NCBI GenBank assembly: GCA_023213395.1
Contig: CM041465.1
Location: 4,836,001 to 4,900,000, forward strand
Origin: Cycas panzhihuaensis
Taxonomy: Eukaryota; Cycadophyta
Direction: 5' to 3'
DNA length: 64,000 bases
The translations under genes and the position numbers were made by a program. Under the pieces are notes generated by a model that was not told where the DNA came from, searched no databases, and worked only from the letters and a program-made list of their open reading frames with translations. Positions 19,569 through 30,895 of the stretch are shown piece after piece (within the stretch, counting starts at the first letter, position 1; every line of letters begins with the position of its first letter).

Positions 19569-20386
19569 TGTTGGGGCATAAATTGATCATATGGCTGTTG
19601 GACGACCAGAGGTAGGCTAGATAACCTTAGATGTGCAGGTACAGACCGTACGGAGATACGCACGAGGCGAAACTGTGGAAAAACCAGCATTCTAGGTACG
19701 TATGACAGGTGCATACCTGGAACGGGTACGCAACACAGATACATACCAGCAGGGGAACGGAACTAGATGGAAGCGGTACACATGACAGTATGGGACCAGT
19801 GGAAGCCCAGGGAGTCGCTGACGACGTACGGACATGATTAAGACATTAGTTAAAGGTATAACTAATGATTAAGAAAAAGGTACACTTGACTGAAGGGGTA
19901 CGGTTATGACAGGCAGTTATAACCCTTCAGCCAAAAGGTACGAAGAGGCACATTTAAGGAAGCACGCAAGGACCATTCGGTTAGGGTGAAAGCCGAAAAT
20001 TCAGGGTACGCAATGGTGCAGATGCTAGTACGTATGACAGCCAATTGGAGCCGTGTATATTGATGAGTACCATCTGGGTATGCATGTAATAGCACTGTGT
20101 ATGCTGCTGGAATGCATAGGAATGCATTCCAGCCCTCTGTGTAATCAAACTTATTGCTTAATGGAAAGAAGAGTTACGTGGAATTGATATTGTATGTGTT
20201 ATATGGCTTAATGTGTACTGAATTCTGTGTTATTGTATGATTATGTTATGTGGTATGAAGTGAAAAAGGAGTATGTGTACTTTCTGTGATGACATGTTGA
20301 CTGTATCCTTGACTAGACTATAATCTGTGCAATTGACAAGTGCGCTTATCTCATAAGTGTAATAAGATATCCCCCAGAAGTCAACA
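19569..20386 (+). repeat. GypB-1 5' LTR (818 bp)
   Basis: TGTTGGGGCATAAATTG to AGAAGTCAACA. The first 500 bp hold many GGTACG/TACGTA words; the last 250 bp are nearly identical to the 3' LTR (about six differences), while the first part differs widely with indels. Confidence 0.9.
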
Positions 20387-20387
20387 T

Positions 20388-20401
20388 TGGTTCCATTGCC
20401 T
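20388..20401 (+). other. GypB-1 primer-binding site
   Basis: TGGTTCCATTGCC follows the LTR within 2 bp; it is the GypA primer site with one further change, so again derived from a tRNA-Asp type. Confidence 0.6.
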
Positions 20402-20526
20402 ACGTCCATTGAGGAGGGACAGGGCCCAAGACTCTCAAAAAGATGAATGTGTAAAGGGCAGAGGACCCTAGTTGTCGTCGTAATGGCATGTTGTAACTAA
20501 GCCCTCGGCAGCCAGGGGACCTTCCA

Positions 20527-22130
20527 ATGCCACCAAAAAGGCCTTCAAGGACAGAGGAGCCTCAAAAGGATATTTCACCAAAGGGGAAAGAAACCAATAG
20601 ACAAAGAGCATTACGTTGGGCCAAGAAGTCAAAATTAAGGAGGGCGAGGAGATTAAGTTCACAAAACAACGAGACTGGAGGGCAGTCTGTTGAAGAATCT
20701 GAGGCAAGCAGAGCCCAGACACCTCAGGAGGAGAATGAGGAGAATAATGGCGAATGAATGGTATTAACACCAACCCCAATTAAGGATGATTTGTTTAGCC
20801 CAGAATGGGAACAAAAATAAAAAATAAGTAAGGAACATAAGAATACCCTAAGGGAAGAAGAGAATATATCGGGAGAGCACACCTCGAAGGACCTAAGTGA
20901 TGAAAAGAGGGCAAAGGAAGGTCCCTCGGCATATTGGGAAAACAAATTAACAAGGCAGCTTTTTGAGGATTTGACAGACAAAGCGTCGGATCAATCATTC
21001 GTAACGATACAAGTGCCAAGTGTGTTGAAACCTATACACCTGAAAACACCTTTTCAAAATCCATTATTTGGAAAAGATAATATCGCTGGAAGTATTCCAA
21101 ATACACCCCCAGAAGGGAAGGGTGAAGAAGAAGAGACAGAATCTTTGGAGGAGAAGCAAAGCGGGAAATCTCCAGCAAGTGGAACGCCAGTGCAGTCGCC
21201 AAGGATGGACAACTACAGAGATTTTGGGAAATTGATTTTCAATGACACTTCAGATGCAGCCGAGCATGCATACCTATTTCAGAATTTGATTGATGTGAAG
21301 AAGATCATGGATGAAGATGAGATCAAAGTAAGATTTGCATGTACATTAAGGGGAGTACCATTAGCATGGTACAAAGAAATAAACAAGAATGAATCATGGA
21401 CTAAGATCAGGAAATCTTTTGAGGAAAGATTTCAGAAATTTCGAAGCAATGAGGCGGTGGAAATTGCTTTGAGGGAGATCAAGCAAAGACCCGGTGAATC
21501 GGTACTGACCTATATCAGTAGAATGAAGATTATTGCGGCAAGCATGATAAACGAAACAGTGACGGACCACAATATGAAGAATTATTTCGTCAAAGGACTA
21601 AATGAGAAACTAAGGTCTATGATGCAAGCACACCCGTTGAAGTCTTTTAAGAATGCTCAGGATTTGGCATTAGACTTCGAAATGGAGATGGATACCCAGA
21701 CGGGAGGACATGACCCTCTCCTATTGAGGTTACAGGAAAAAATTAGGGAAATAAAACAGAGTCAACAGAATCGACCCTTCTGTCAAGTAGGAGTATCAGA
21801 AGAGGAATCTGAAGTTGAAGCCTTAAGAAAAGAGGTAGCAAGGCTAAAAATGAGAAACAATACGGAAGAAGAAACAATAAAGAAAAAGAAGGATCAGGTG
21901 GAAAAATGGTGCCATATTTGCGAAGAAAGTTCGCATACGACAAAAGAATGTGCCATTAATCCCAAAAATAATGTGTTACACCAATCAGAAAAATGGTACC
22001 ACATATGTGATGTGGATAACCATACAACTAAAGGTTGCTTCTTTAACCCACGAGGAAGCGCGTATAGAGGATGAGGTAGGGGAAGAGGAGGCAACCCACC
22101 CCGGAATGTATATACGACAAGGAGTACACC
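20527..22130 (+). pseudogene. GypB-1 Gag with capsid and first zinc knuckles
   Basis: ATG at 20527 (MPPKRPSRTEEPQK), with stops at 20755 (TGA) and 20818 (TAA), then a long frame from 20971 to 22074. The capsid part has FACTLRGVPLAWYKEINKNE, FEERFQKFRSNEAVEIALRE and NYFVKGLNEKLRSMMQAHPL. A coiled segment precedes two C-x2-C-x4-H-x4-C-type motifs, CHICEESSHTTKEC and YHICDVDNHTTKGC (first Cys of the second is Tyr). A TGA at 22072 probably replaces CGA in an RG-rich stretch, and a frameshift near 22130 leads into the next part. Confidence 0.85.
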
Positions 22131-22705
22131 AGCGTCATCCAAAAAGAGAGCCAATGGGGAGATGTTTAATATGTTTACAGTTTGGACATTGGAAATCAGA
22201 ATGTCCAACTAAACAAGAGTATGAGCATAAACCGTTTGTGTGCAACAATTGCAGACCGAGTGAGCACAAAACGGAAGATTGTAAAGGAAAAGCAAAAGCC
22301 ACTAATTTGATGACGATCATACCTGAGAATAGGAATATAAAATTGCAAAGGAAGCAAATGGAAGTGGAGAAAGATGGGTATCCAAACCCATAAACAGAAA
22401 TCAATAGATTTCAACAGGCTAAGCAAGTAGTGGAGGAACTAGCTCGAGAAGAAGCTATGTTGCCAATAGGGAAACCAGAAGTTACAAAGGTATATGTAAG
22501 AAAAAATAAGCAAAAGGAAAAAGAAAAGATATTGGAGGAACCAGAGAATCGTCCTCAAATGGTACAAATCGAGAAATTATTCAAAGGATTGCCCGTGGAA
22601 GATATCCCAAGGATGCTGTTATTAATGGAGAATTTGGTAAGACAATTACAACTAACCATCCCCTTACACCAAGTGATCGATTGGATCAAGGGAGGTATAT
22701 TATAA
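22131..22705 (+). pseudogene. GypB-1 nucleocapsid, third and fourth zinc knuckles
   Basis: In the +1 frame two more knuckles follow, CLICLQFGHWKSEC and CNNCRPSEHKTEDC, then a charged linker to a TAA at 22703. Four knuckles in one Gag are more than the one or two of most plant elements; GypA has a comparable set. Confidence 0.8.
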
Positions 22706-22723
22706 CAAGGATTTACAAAAAGT

Positions 22724-23188
22724 TTGAAAAAAGTTATGCCATCATTCGACGTGGATCCTACAGTGACGATTACAGTATTGGGAGAAAAATTCCAGAAGGT
22801 GATTGTTGATGGGGGAGCAGCAGTAAATGTTCTACCTACCTCCACATGGCGGAAATTGGGGAGCCCAAAGCTGGAAGCAGCAATGTACTCATTCAAGTTG
22901 GCGAATGAACTTCTGGTGCGACCTGTGGGGAAATTAGTAGATATCAGAGTAGATGTGGCAGGAATTGTGGTGAAAATTGATTTCACCATCGTGGAAACGG
23001 AAAAGGGAGGAATACCCTATCCGGCGTTATTAGGGAGGCCATGGCTATACAAAACCCAATGTTTACAAAATTGGAAAAATGTAACTTTTACTCTATCGGA
23101 TCAAGTACAACAGTTACGAGCAAGGCCACAGCTTCTTCATTGGATGAAGAACATCTTTTCCATACTGGTGAAGAACCTACTCAACTAG
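22724..23188 (+). CDS. GypB-1 aspartic protease (retropepsin)
   Basis: Same frame as the preceding segment. It contains KVIVDGGAAVNVLPTSTWRK, the active-site loop with D-G-G in place of D-T/S-G, and later ALLGRPWLYKTQCLQNWK, the conserved LGRPWL block. GypA has the matching VVDGGSGVNVLPESTW. The enzyme would cut Gag-Pol inside particles. It ends with a TAG at 23186. Whether D-G-G-A is active is uncertain, although D-G-G variants occur in plant gypsy proteases. Confidence 0.8.
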   Translation: MKKVMPSFDVDPTVTITVLGEKFQKVIVDGGAAVNVLPTSTWRKLGSPKLEAAMYSFKLANELLVRPVGKLVDIRVDVAGIVVKIDFTIVETEKGGIPYPALLGRPWLYKTQCLQNWKNVTFTLSDQVQQLRARPQLLHWMKNIFSILVKNLLN

Positions 23189-24080
23189 TTGATTGCCAGG
23201 AGGAGGAACCGACCCACTTCAGAGACATTTACAACTCTTCAGACGACAAGAATGGAATGAAATTCGTGGATTACTGGCTACAAGATGCATATGAAGTCAA
23301 CCCCTCATCCTATAGGTGTAACCGAGGATGTTGATATTAAATCTAAATTTGTTGATTATATGAGTGTTAATAATAACATTAAAAACCTAGACCTGAACCC
23401 ACATCTCCCTTTTAACCCAAAACCTTACCCTACTTCACTTCCTAATACCCCAACCCCCTCTAACCCTAACCTTCCCTCTACCTCCAGTGTGGGTCTTGAG
23501 GTAGACTGCCCTTCCCCACCCCCATCCCAGCCCGAGGAAGGAAGTAACAAACCTTCCTCATCTTCCTTAGAGGTACATCTACCCAGCGGAAGATCTTTTT
23601 CAACCAGCGGCGCCAAAATTAAGGAAGAAGAAAAGGAACTTGTTGAGAGTGTCCCTAGAGATTCCGGTCTAAGAAACAAAATTGCCACTCCAAAAGACAG
23701 AAATCATGGAGAATATGTTGGAGATTATGTGAAACCCTTTTATGGAGAACCACTATATGGAATTTCCCATTTGAGACATTATAAACAACATTGGTTAGGA
23801 GAAGATCAATTAAGGGATCATAAGAAGAAATCGACAAAGCATACCACACCAAGGAAAAGGCGAAAAAAGACAAGGCACGACCGCCACAACAAGACATCGT
23901 ATTTCAAGAAGGGTGATCGAGTATGGTGATTCGACAACAAATGCCAAACAACCCAGGGAGAATTGAAGATGCATTGGAAAGGCCCATATATGATTCAGAA
24001 AATGTACTAGAATGGCACTATCCAGTTGAAGAAACTATCAGGCCAGCTACTACCTGAAATGGTCAAGGGTAGTAAATTGA
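23189..24080 (+). pseudogene. GypB-1 proline-rich linker joined to integrase C-terminus
   Basis: After the protease a short block (GMKFVDYWLQDAYEVNP) resembles the text just before RT in GypA (WIQIGDYWEPEIM). It is followed by a proline/serine-rich stretch, then directly by the integrase tail: KTRHDRHNKTSYFKKGDRVW, then LKMHWKGPYMIQKMY and LLPEMVKGSKLKPY. RT, RNase H and the integrase zinc and DDE parts are absent, so about 2.5 kb of pol is missing compared with GypA. Confidence 0.8.
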
Positions 24081-24329
24081 AACCCTATATCAACTAGGGT
24101 GGAGCAACTCACCAACCGGACCAGTTGGTTGTACCATAACGTGTTGCATGAAGTTGAGGCAAATCGACTCGCCTTGATACCGGAATGTGATCCACTCCGG
24201 TATGGAAACAAAAATACAAAAAAAAAATTGAAAAAAAAATAGAAAAAACAACCGTAACTCATCACATACATAAGCAATAGAATGAGGATTATAAACTGAA
24301 AAAATTCAGAGGAAAATTCAGAAGCATAC

Positions 24330-24900
24330 AAGCAACATATATGTTACGTACCAAAAAGGTATGTTACTAGGTATGTACAGTTAAGGAAGCGACTACATTA
24401 TAAAAATTACACTATACGTACCAGGAAAACACAGTCCAGTACGCATAGTTCAAAAAAAATAAAGAGAATTATACTATACGTACCTAAAAGTATGCAACAG
24501 TGCACGCAAGATAAAGGAAGCTTAAGTTATCTGATTGCAAGAACGCACCGGAAAGTACGCAATGAGCACGCATAAAAAAAACCTAAGTTATTCAATTGTA
24601 TTAAACGTACTTAAAAAGTACACAATTGAGTACGCACAGTGGAATATGAACAACACTATACGTACCAAAAAGCATGTATACAACAAAACAGTGAATAAGA
24701 CAAAGTATTACGTACCTGTCAAGCATTCTCACGAGGTACACAGCGGAAAACGACAGACGCATCGACTCTGAAATTTCCGCCAAACAGCTGAAGGACAACC
24801 GTACGACCCTGGAAGATGGAAAAGTACATCTAGTACGCATTACGGCACAATATTCCAAGGAAAACGGCAAGCATACCCAAAAGGTACGCACGTAGGGTTC
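24330..24900. repeat. Array of short GTAC hairpins (GypB-1 spacer)
   Basis: Between integrase tail and 3' ORF, units such as ACGTACC-aaaaa-GGTATGT (24347-24365), TACGTACC...AGTATGCA and CGTACTT-aaa-AAGTACA recur every 50-130 bp, with words like TATACGTACC repeated at about 24410, 24475, 24656 and 24709. Many can fold as small stem-loops. The same motif fills the GypB LTR U3. No ORF explains it. Confidence 0.65.
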
Positions 24901-24952
24901 CTATTTGCACTTCTTTGATTATTTCAGCCATCTCTGGAATTCCACAGTCGAA

Positions 24953-25869
24953 ATGAGGATAGCAAGATGCCAAGAAGCTTTTATACCAAAGCTTAAACAA
25001 GAATTGCAAGCTTTACCAGCTCAATTTCAAACCAGGGTAAGACAAGCAGGATGGGGAGACTACATTTACTGCAATCCTATGTATTATGACCCAGAACTCA
25101 TGGACCAGATCCTGTTAGCACTAAAGAAAGATAGCAGGAAGGTCAAGATGGATGTAGAAATAATTCACATAATAACAAAACTTCCAAATGAAGGAGAAAT
25201 TCCCCTGGGTACCAAAAGATCATAAGTTGACAGTGAAATGTGGTTAAGGGAATTATGTCAAGAAAATACTCAGATAATGTCTGGTGGAATTGCAGCGTGG
25301 ATACCATAGATATCAGACTCCAGTGGATAGCAAAAGCTATAAATTCCCGATTCTTGTCAAAACGGAAGTATACATACATTCCATGAGGTATGATGCCGAT
25401 ACTAAAAATTCGGAAGGAGAAAACTGAATTGGTCAATTTCCGCGTAAAACATGAGGCAACAAATCAAGGAGATCATGACACATCCTTTTCGACATCCCTT
25501 CTTGCTATTGGCTATATTATTTTATCAATGTCCAGAAGTACAGCTAACCAGAACCACCATTTCTCCAAGGGAGCCTATTATAAAACAAAGGCGGCGTAAT
25601 TTCCTGATTCAATTAATGACCTGTAAGCAAAAAGAAGGGTTCAAAAACAAATGCATAAGGTACTCACCCGGTTGCAAAAAACACCAGGAACACCTATTCC
25701 ACATCAGACAAAATAAGCTATCCACAAAAGAGGTAAACGGAAGAAAGGTGAAGAGGAATCAGGGGAGGAGGAAGAAGAAGCAGAAGCTTCCTAGGAAGAA
25801 TGGGAAGACTTCCCTCCGCCAATGGAAATAGGTGAAGCCTCAGCACCTCCCACACCAAATAATAAATCA
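24953..25869 (+). pseudogene. GypB-1 post-integrase ORF, first part
   Basis: The ATG at 24953 opens MRIARCQEAFIPKLKQELQ. The frame then has GWGDYIYCNPMYYDPELMDQ and IIHIITKLPNEGEIPLG, ending with TAA at 25223. The last block resembles EEVIAAVTGLPKEGAEI in GypA's downstream ORF. Further fragments in other frames run to a Glu/Lys-rich stretch (EESGEEEEEAEAS) and APPTPNN, where CopA-2 interrupts. I do not know the function; comparable 3' ORFs are known after integrase in several plant gypsy lineages. Confidence 0.6.
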
Positions 25870-26375
25870 TGTGAAAAATGGGCATTAGGCCACATTAGTC
25901 CCAAGATCATAAGTACAAGCACAATACTACAAATGCATGAAAGCATGAAAGCATGAAGAACACAAAGAGAAATAGGAGCAAGAGAAGTCGATACCCAATA
26001 TGTGGAGTTGGAATTGGTCCAACCTCCCAAGAAAAAACAGTTTGATTAGCAAACTGATAGCATAACAATGCAACTCCAACTCTTATATGAGACAATGAGG
26101 AGAGATCTCATTATATAGAGTGAAATGAGAGACCTAAGGCCTTGGATGTTTGACAAGTGTCAAACATCCAAGATACATGCCTTGGATCCTCATGTGAGAA
26201 AGAGAAAGAGTGCATGAGGGTCCATTTGACCCTTTAGTGACAACGTTGTGTCACTAGAAAGAATGTGGTATGCACTTTATCACTTAAGTGATAAGTCACC
26301 GCTAAAGTAAAAAGTGCATATATTACATGAAAAATAAAAGTACATTAACTTAACATTTAAACATAAGGTTTAACA
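25870..26375 (-). repeat. CopA-2 3' LTR (506 bp)
   Basis: Plus-strand ends TGTGAAAAATGGG and GTTTAACA; the purine tract (reverse of CCCCCTTCATCGC) follows at 26376. Contains both CopA palindromes (26141-26172, 26277-26294). Confidence 0.93.
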
Positions 26376-27140
26376 CCCCCTTCATCGCTTATAATGTTAA
26401 GTCGGACACCAAGACCTTCTCTAAATTTTACAAATTTGTCTCTACCAAGTGGCTTGGTAAAGATATCTGTCGTCTGTTGCTCCGTTGGTCGATATTGAAG
26501 TGTGATCTCACCACCGTACATGCTCCCCGATGAAATGGTGGTGAACTTCAATATGCTTGGTCCGTATGCGTGGAAAACATGATTCTTAGTTAGCTTGAGG
26601 ACACTCGATTGTCACAATGAAGGTCGGTCAGTGCTGCTTTGAAATCCAAGCTCACCAAGAACTCGTCGGCCGATAGCCTCACAAGTCGCTACCGATCGCA
26701 GCCTTTTGTATTCTCGCCTGGAGGACAAGGTAACATTTGGTTGCTTTTGCAACTCCATGAAACATTCTTGAACCAAGGGTCAAACAAGAATCCGAGGTAG
26801 ATTTCCGCTATCCCGGCATCCCGCCTAATCGTAATCGAGAACCCTCCAAAGTGAAGTTCTCCTTATGTACATACTCAAGTCCAAGCCGCAATGTTCCTTT
26901 GATATACTTGAGTATGCTTTGTTGCCCGCCAATGCTTGATTGGGTTGAGACATGAAGCGAGAGCAAATTCCAACTGCAAATGAAATGTCTGGACGAGTGT
27001 TGGTGAGATATATCAAGCTACCAATCAACTGTCGATAAAGAGTGGAATCTGGGTTGCCTTCCTCATTAAGAGAAAGCTTGGTGCCGTTCTCCATGGGTGT
27101 AGCCGTTGTCTTGCAGTCGTGCATCCTGAATCTCTGCAAG
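26376..27140 (-). pseudogene. CopA-2 RNase H and RT C-terminus
   Basis: The minus strand reads MQRFRMHDCKTTATPMENGT, GNPDSTLYRQLIGSLIYLTN and TRPDISFAVGICSRFMSQP, the usual end of copia RT, then a broken RNase H, and finally ITLQYRPTEQQTTDIFTKPL and FVKFREGLGVRLNI. Several frameshifts lie at 26560-26830. The last ORF ends inside the LTR start, as in CopA-1. Confidence 0.8.
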
Positions 27141-27660
27141 ATGTCCCAAGAATATTTTGCTTGGGAAATGAAGATATAGCCTCGTCACGCCATACCTCAA
27201 AGCCTAGAAAGTAATGGAGAAGTCCAAGATCACCATCTCAAAACTTCTCTTCAAATCATCCTGGAGAACATTGATGAGCTTAGTGTCATCACCCGTGATC
27301 ACTAAGTCATCTACATACAAGGCAATATAAATGACATGGTGATGTTCATGGTTGATGTACAAGTTTGGATCAGATGTGGATCGATGAAACCCATGTCTCA
27401 AAAAGTATTCATCGTTTTTTGCGTACCATGCCCTAGGAGCTTGCTTCAAGCCATACAAAGCCTTCTTGAGGCGACATACCAAATGCTCCTTGCCTTGTTC
27501 CTTGTAACTAGGAGGTTGCTCCAAGTATACCTCCTCTTGAAGATCGCCGTTGAGGAAGGCGCTCTTCACGTCCATCTGATATACGGCCCATTTGCATTGT
27601 GCAGCTAAGGCCAAGAGAAGTCTGATGGTGTTCAATTCCTTCTTTTTGTTTAAACCCCTT
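27141..27660 (-). pseudogene. CopA-2 reverse transcriptase core
   Basis: [56 protein letters not shown] and the catalytic [14 protein letters not shown] are all in one frame (27635-27204). The YVDD box is intact. A frameshift follows SFEMVILDF, where LGLLHYFLG is expected. Confidence 0.85.
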
Positions 27661-28294
27661 TGCTACAAGTCTTGCTTTATGTCGCTTGAGTGTCCCATCA
27701 GAATGGAATTTGGTCTTGTAGACCCATTTACAACCTGATTACTGTTTGTGTGGAGGCAATTCGACCAAGTCCCAAGTACCATTCTTGTGAATGGATTGAA
27801 ACTCCTCATCCATAGCAGCTTTCCAACGATCACTTTGTGAAGCCTCTGCAAAGGTAGTAGGCTCATCAATAGAAAGCACTTCAGCCATAAGTGCAAAGTT
27901 TGCTTGCTGCCGATACTTTGATGGACGTTTCCCTTCAATGATATGACCATCCTGTACCGTTTGAGTGTACCACTTAGGTAACTTCGAATGATGTGGCATG
28001 AACCTCAATATCTTCCGGTCTAAGTGTAGGAGTAATGTAAGATGAAGTGGAAGGTACAAGAGGAGCAGATGAAGATGAAGTAGATGGTACAAAAGGTGCG
28101 AGATGAAGAACATGGTGTGTAAGATTGAGGGAAGGGAAGTCCTCAACAATCTTTTTCCCTTTGTCAATGGGGGTTGGATTGATGCCATATCCAACTCTTT
28201 TGATCATCCTCAACAAAGATTACATCTCTTGAGAGATGCATTTTTCTCCCAATCGGATCATACAACTTGTAGGCTTTGCTATGGATTGCATATC
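27661..28294 (-). pseudogene. CopA-2 integrase/RT linker
   Basis: Words such as KLPKWYTQTVQDGHIIEGKR, TFAEASQSDRWKAAMDEEFQ and NGTWDLVELPPHKQ mark the linker, with several frame changes. A serine/proline-rich low-complexity stretch (about 28030-28130) precedes them. Confidence 0.7.
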
Positions 28295-29060
28295 CTACAA
28301 AGATGCATTTGAGGCTATGTTTGTCCAACTTTGTTCTTTGTTGATCCGGTATGTGCATATACGCAGACATCCGAATGTCCTCAAATGGTCGATAGTTGGC
28401 TTCTTTCCGGACCATGCCTCCTCGTGTGATATTGGTGACTGCATTGTAGGACTTCGATTGGCCACATAGGCTGTTGTATGAAAGGCTTCGGCCCAGTAAG
28501 CTCTTGGAAGCCCTTTTGCATGCATCATTGTTTTCGCTTTATTAGCCAAAGTTCTATTCATCCTCCTGAGACTCCATTTCTTTGAGGAGTATGAGGAGTC
28601 GTGAGTTGTCTCCGAATTCCATTATCCTTGCAAAATTGGTTGAATTCATTTGAAGTGAATTCACCTCCATTATCTGACCTTAATGTGCCAATTGAGTAGC
28701 GATTCATTTTCTACTGCCGCCTTGAACTCTTTGAACTTGGAGAAGGCTTTTGATTTATGCTTTAGGAAGTAGACCCAGACTTTGTGAGAGAAGTCATCAA
28801 TAAAAGACATGTAGTACAATGCTCCTCCAAAGGATTGGGTGGACATGGGTCCACACAAGTCTGAGTGAACTAATTGCAAAGGATAAGATGCACGCCATGC
28901 TTTGCCTTTAGGAAAAGGCAGCCGATGTTGTGTCCCCATTATGCAAGCTTCGCAAAGACATTTTGAACCATACATCTTTGGAAGCCCATACACCATGCTT
29001 TTGTATATCATCTCGCCTGATTGTCTAGGCTTAAATGTCCTAGACGTTGATGCCATAATT
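28295..29060 (-). pseudogene. CopA-2 integrase, broken
   Basis: Zinc region CLCEACIMGTQHRLPF, then LVHSDLCGPMSTQSFGGALY with the first Asp, then YMSFIDDFSHKVWVYFLKHK. The second Asp block SDNGGEFTSNEF is readable only in another frame near 28650. At the Glu block a one-base deletion turns the expected NGVSERMN into a frameshift. It then continues as MNRTLANKAKTMMHAKGLPR and AYWAEAFHTTAYVANRSPT. Not functional as it stands. Confidence 0.8.
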
Positions 29061-29700
29061 GAATTTTTGACAATGATGTGGAACCAGAGTAAGCAGAATC
29101 AAGAGTAATGTTATTGGCATTCAACTTGTAAAGACCTTGATCCTCTTAGGCTACAGCTACGATCTGATCATCTTTGTCACAAATGATACATTTCCCATTT
29201 TTAAATAGTACGCTCATGTGTTGCTTGTTCATCTGGCTAACAGATAGCAGATTCTTCTCCATAGAAGGAATGAAGTAGGCATCCTTTGGGAAATGATGAG
29301 GAAGGATTTTGAGGAGAATGAAAAGGAGCTATGGTGCCTATTCCTGAAATCTCAACTGATTCAGCGTTTCCAAAGGTCATTGATTGACCTTTACCTTTCT
29401 TGATGTTGCATAGGAGTTCTTCACTCCCTGTCATATGTCGAGAAGCTCCTGAATCGACAATCCAAGTGTTGTCAATGTTGCATGATTGGTATGCACAAAG
29501 TAGTTTGTCTTCATTGACAAACTGATTATAATGGCGTCGGTAGCCACCTCTTTGACCCCCCCCTCCTCTTGGACCTCCTCGATAGGCACCTCGATTTGGT
29601 CGAGGGGGATTCTGCTGCTGATCTGACTGTTGGAACCTTTGTTGAAACTGTTGTCGTGGCTGATGTTGTCTTTGACCCTGTGGCCATTGCTGCATCTTTG
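29061..29700 (-). pseudogene. CopA-2 protease region
   Basis: After an RG/Q-rich linker the frame gives NTWIVDSGASRHMTGSEELL, the D-S-G-A active site of copia protease, then KGQSMTFGNAESVEISGIGT. A frameshift follows at about 29300, and scattered codons of the pre-integrase part run to 29060. Confidence 0.8.
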
Positions 29701-30520
29701 AAGATCCGCTTGCTTCTTTCTGCACTCAGGTGCAATGTGGCCAGGATTGCCACAACAATGGCATACGACATTGGACTTGGAAGATCCAATGTTCATATTT
29801 CCAAACTGCTTTGTGAATGCAGTTTTGGATTTTTTATTTGTCTTTGCCCTTGCTGTAAAAGCACCTGTTGTAGATGGTTCTTCATTATCTTTAGCATAAA
29901 TTTGTTCTTCTTGAAGTAATAAGCTTTCAAGTTGATTGAATGTCATCCCCCTTAGTGAACCATCTCGTGTAGTTGATGATATAAAGCCGTTGTAGTCCTT
30001 TGGTAATGCTTTTGTGATGGAGGCTATGATTTCATCTCTTGTGGCTGAACTACCTAAAGTAGTTAATTCATTACAAACCTCCTTAATGGAGGACAAGAAT
30101 GCCGACATCGGCTTTACAAATTTGATGGAGTACAATTTTGCTTTTATCATCAAAATGCGAGCTTCATCTTGCCTTTCATACAAAGAGGACAATGTGTCCC
30201 ATGCTTCTTTAGAAGATTGTGCAGAAGAAATATTTTGGTCTACATTTATGTCCACAACCATACGAATGAATGCCAAAGCAATTTCGCCTTTGGCCTCCCA
30301 TGCAGCAACAAGTCCAACATCCATAGGTGCAGGTTGATTATTATTAACCACAGGTGTAGGATTGGGGATTCTTCCAGAAACATATCCCCAGAACTCATTC
30401 ATTATCAAGAGATTCTTTGTGATTCTTTTCCATTCTTCATAATTTCATTCCCCCCTGACCCGTATCCTACATCCATTAACCATATGTATGGCGTACCATC
30501 TTTCCACTTGAGTAACACTT
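29701..30520 (-). pseudogene. CopA-2 Gag
   Basis: A frame of about 230 residues (30408 downward) with AWEAKGEIALAFIRMVVDIN, SKEAWDTLSSLYERQDEARI and KALPKDYNGFISSTTRDGSL, the copia gag core, and one zinc knuckle CHCCGNPGHIAPEC near its end. The extreme N-terminus is in another frame upstream of 30410 (RITKNLLIMNEFWGYV). It forms the virus-like particle. Confidence 0.85.
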
Positions 30521-30639
30521 GAAGCTAGCAGATAACTTGAAACTTCAAAAGCTTAGCCGCTTAAGACCCACCTCAAACAATACCACCACCCGATTTTAGA
30601 AGAAGATGGAAGAAGGGGTAGGGTGAAGAGAGGTGGAGG

Positions 30640-30895
30640 ACTGTGGCTATTGAGTTAGACCAAGTTAAATCTAGGACAAGGCGGTAAGGTTGATCCGCAT
30701 GGACGTACCATGCTTTCTCCGGGATTCATGTCAATAACACCCTTTTCGAACCTCTTTTCCTCAAGCAACCTTAATTGTCGTGGACCGATCTGACGGTTGG
30801 TCCCCTAGGGAATGCACCAAGCTTAAGGTTAATTCAGAGGCAAGGTTTGAACCTTTTTCGAGCCTCTCCAACAGATTTTAAATTCACTTTTAAAC
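30640..30895 (-). other. Conserved noncoding leader block (CopA-2)
   Basis: About 250 bp nearly the same as 57480-57735 in CopA-3, although the leader on its far side is unrelated between the two elements. It contains several complementary words (AACCTTAA, TTAAGGTT, TTCGAACC, TTCGAGCC) that could pair. Position just before gag suits an RNA packaging or dimer signal; this is inference. Confidence 0.6.
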
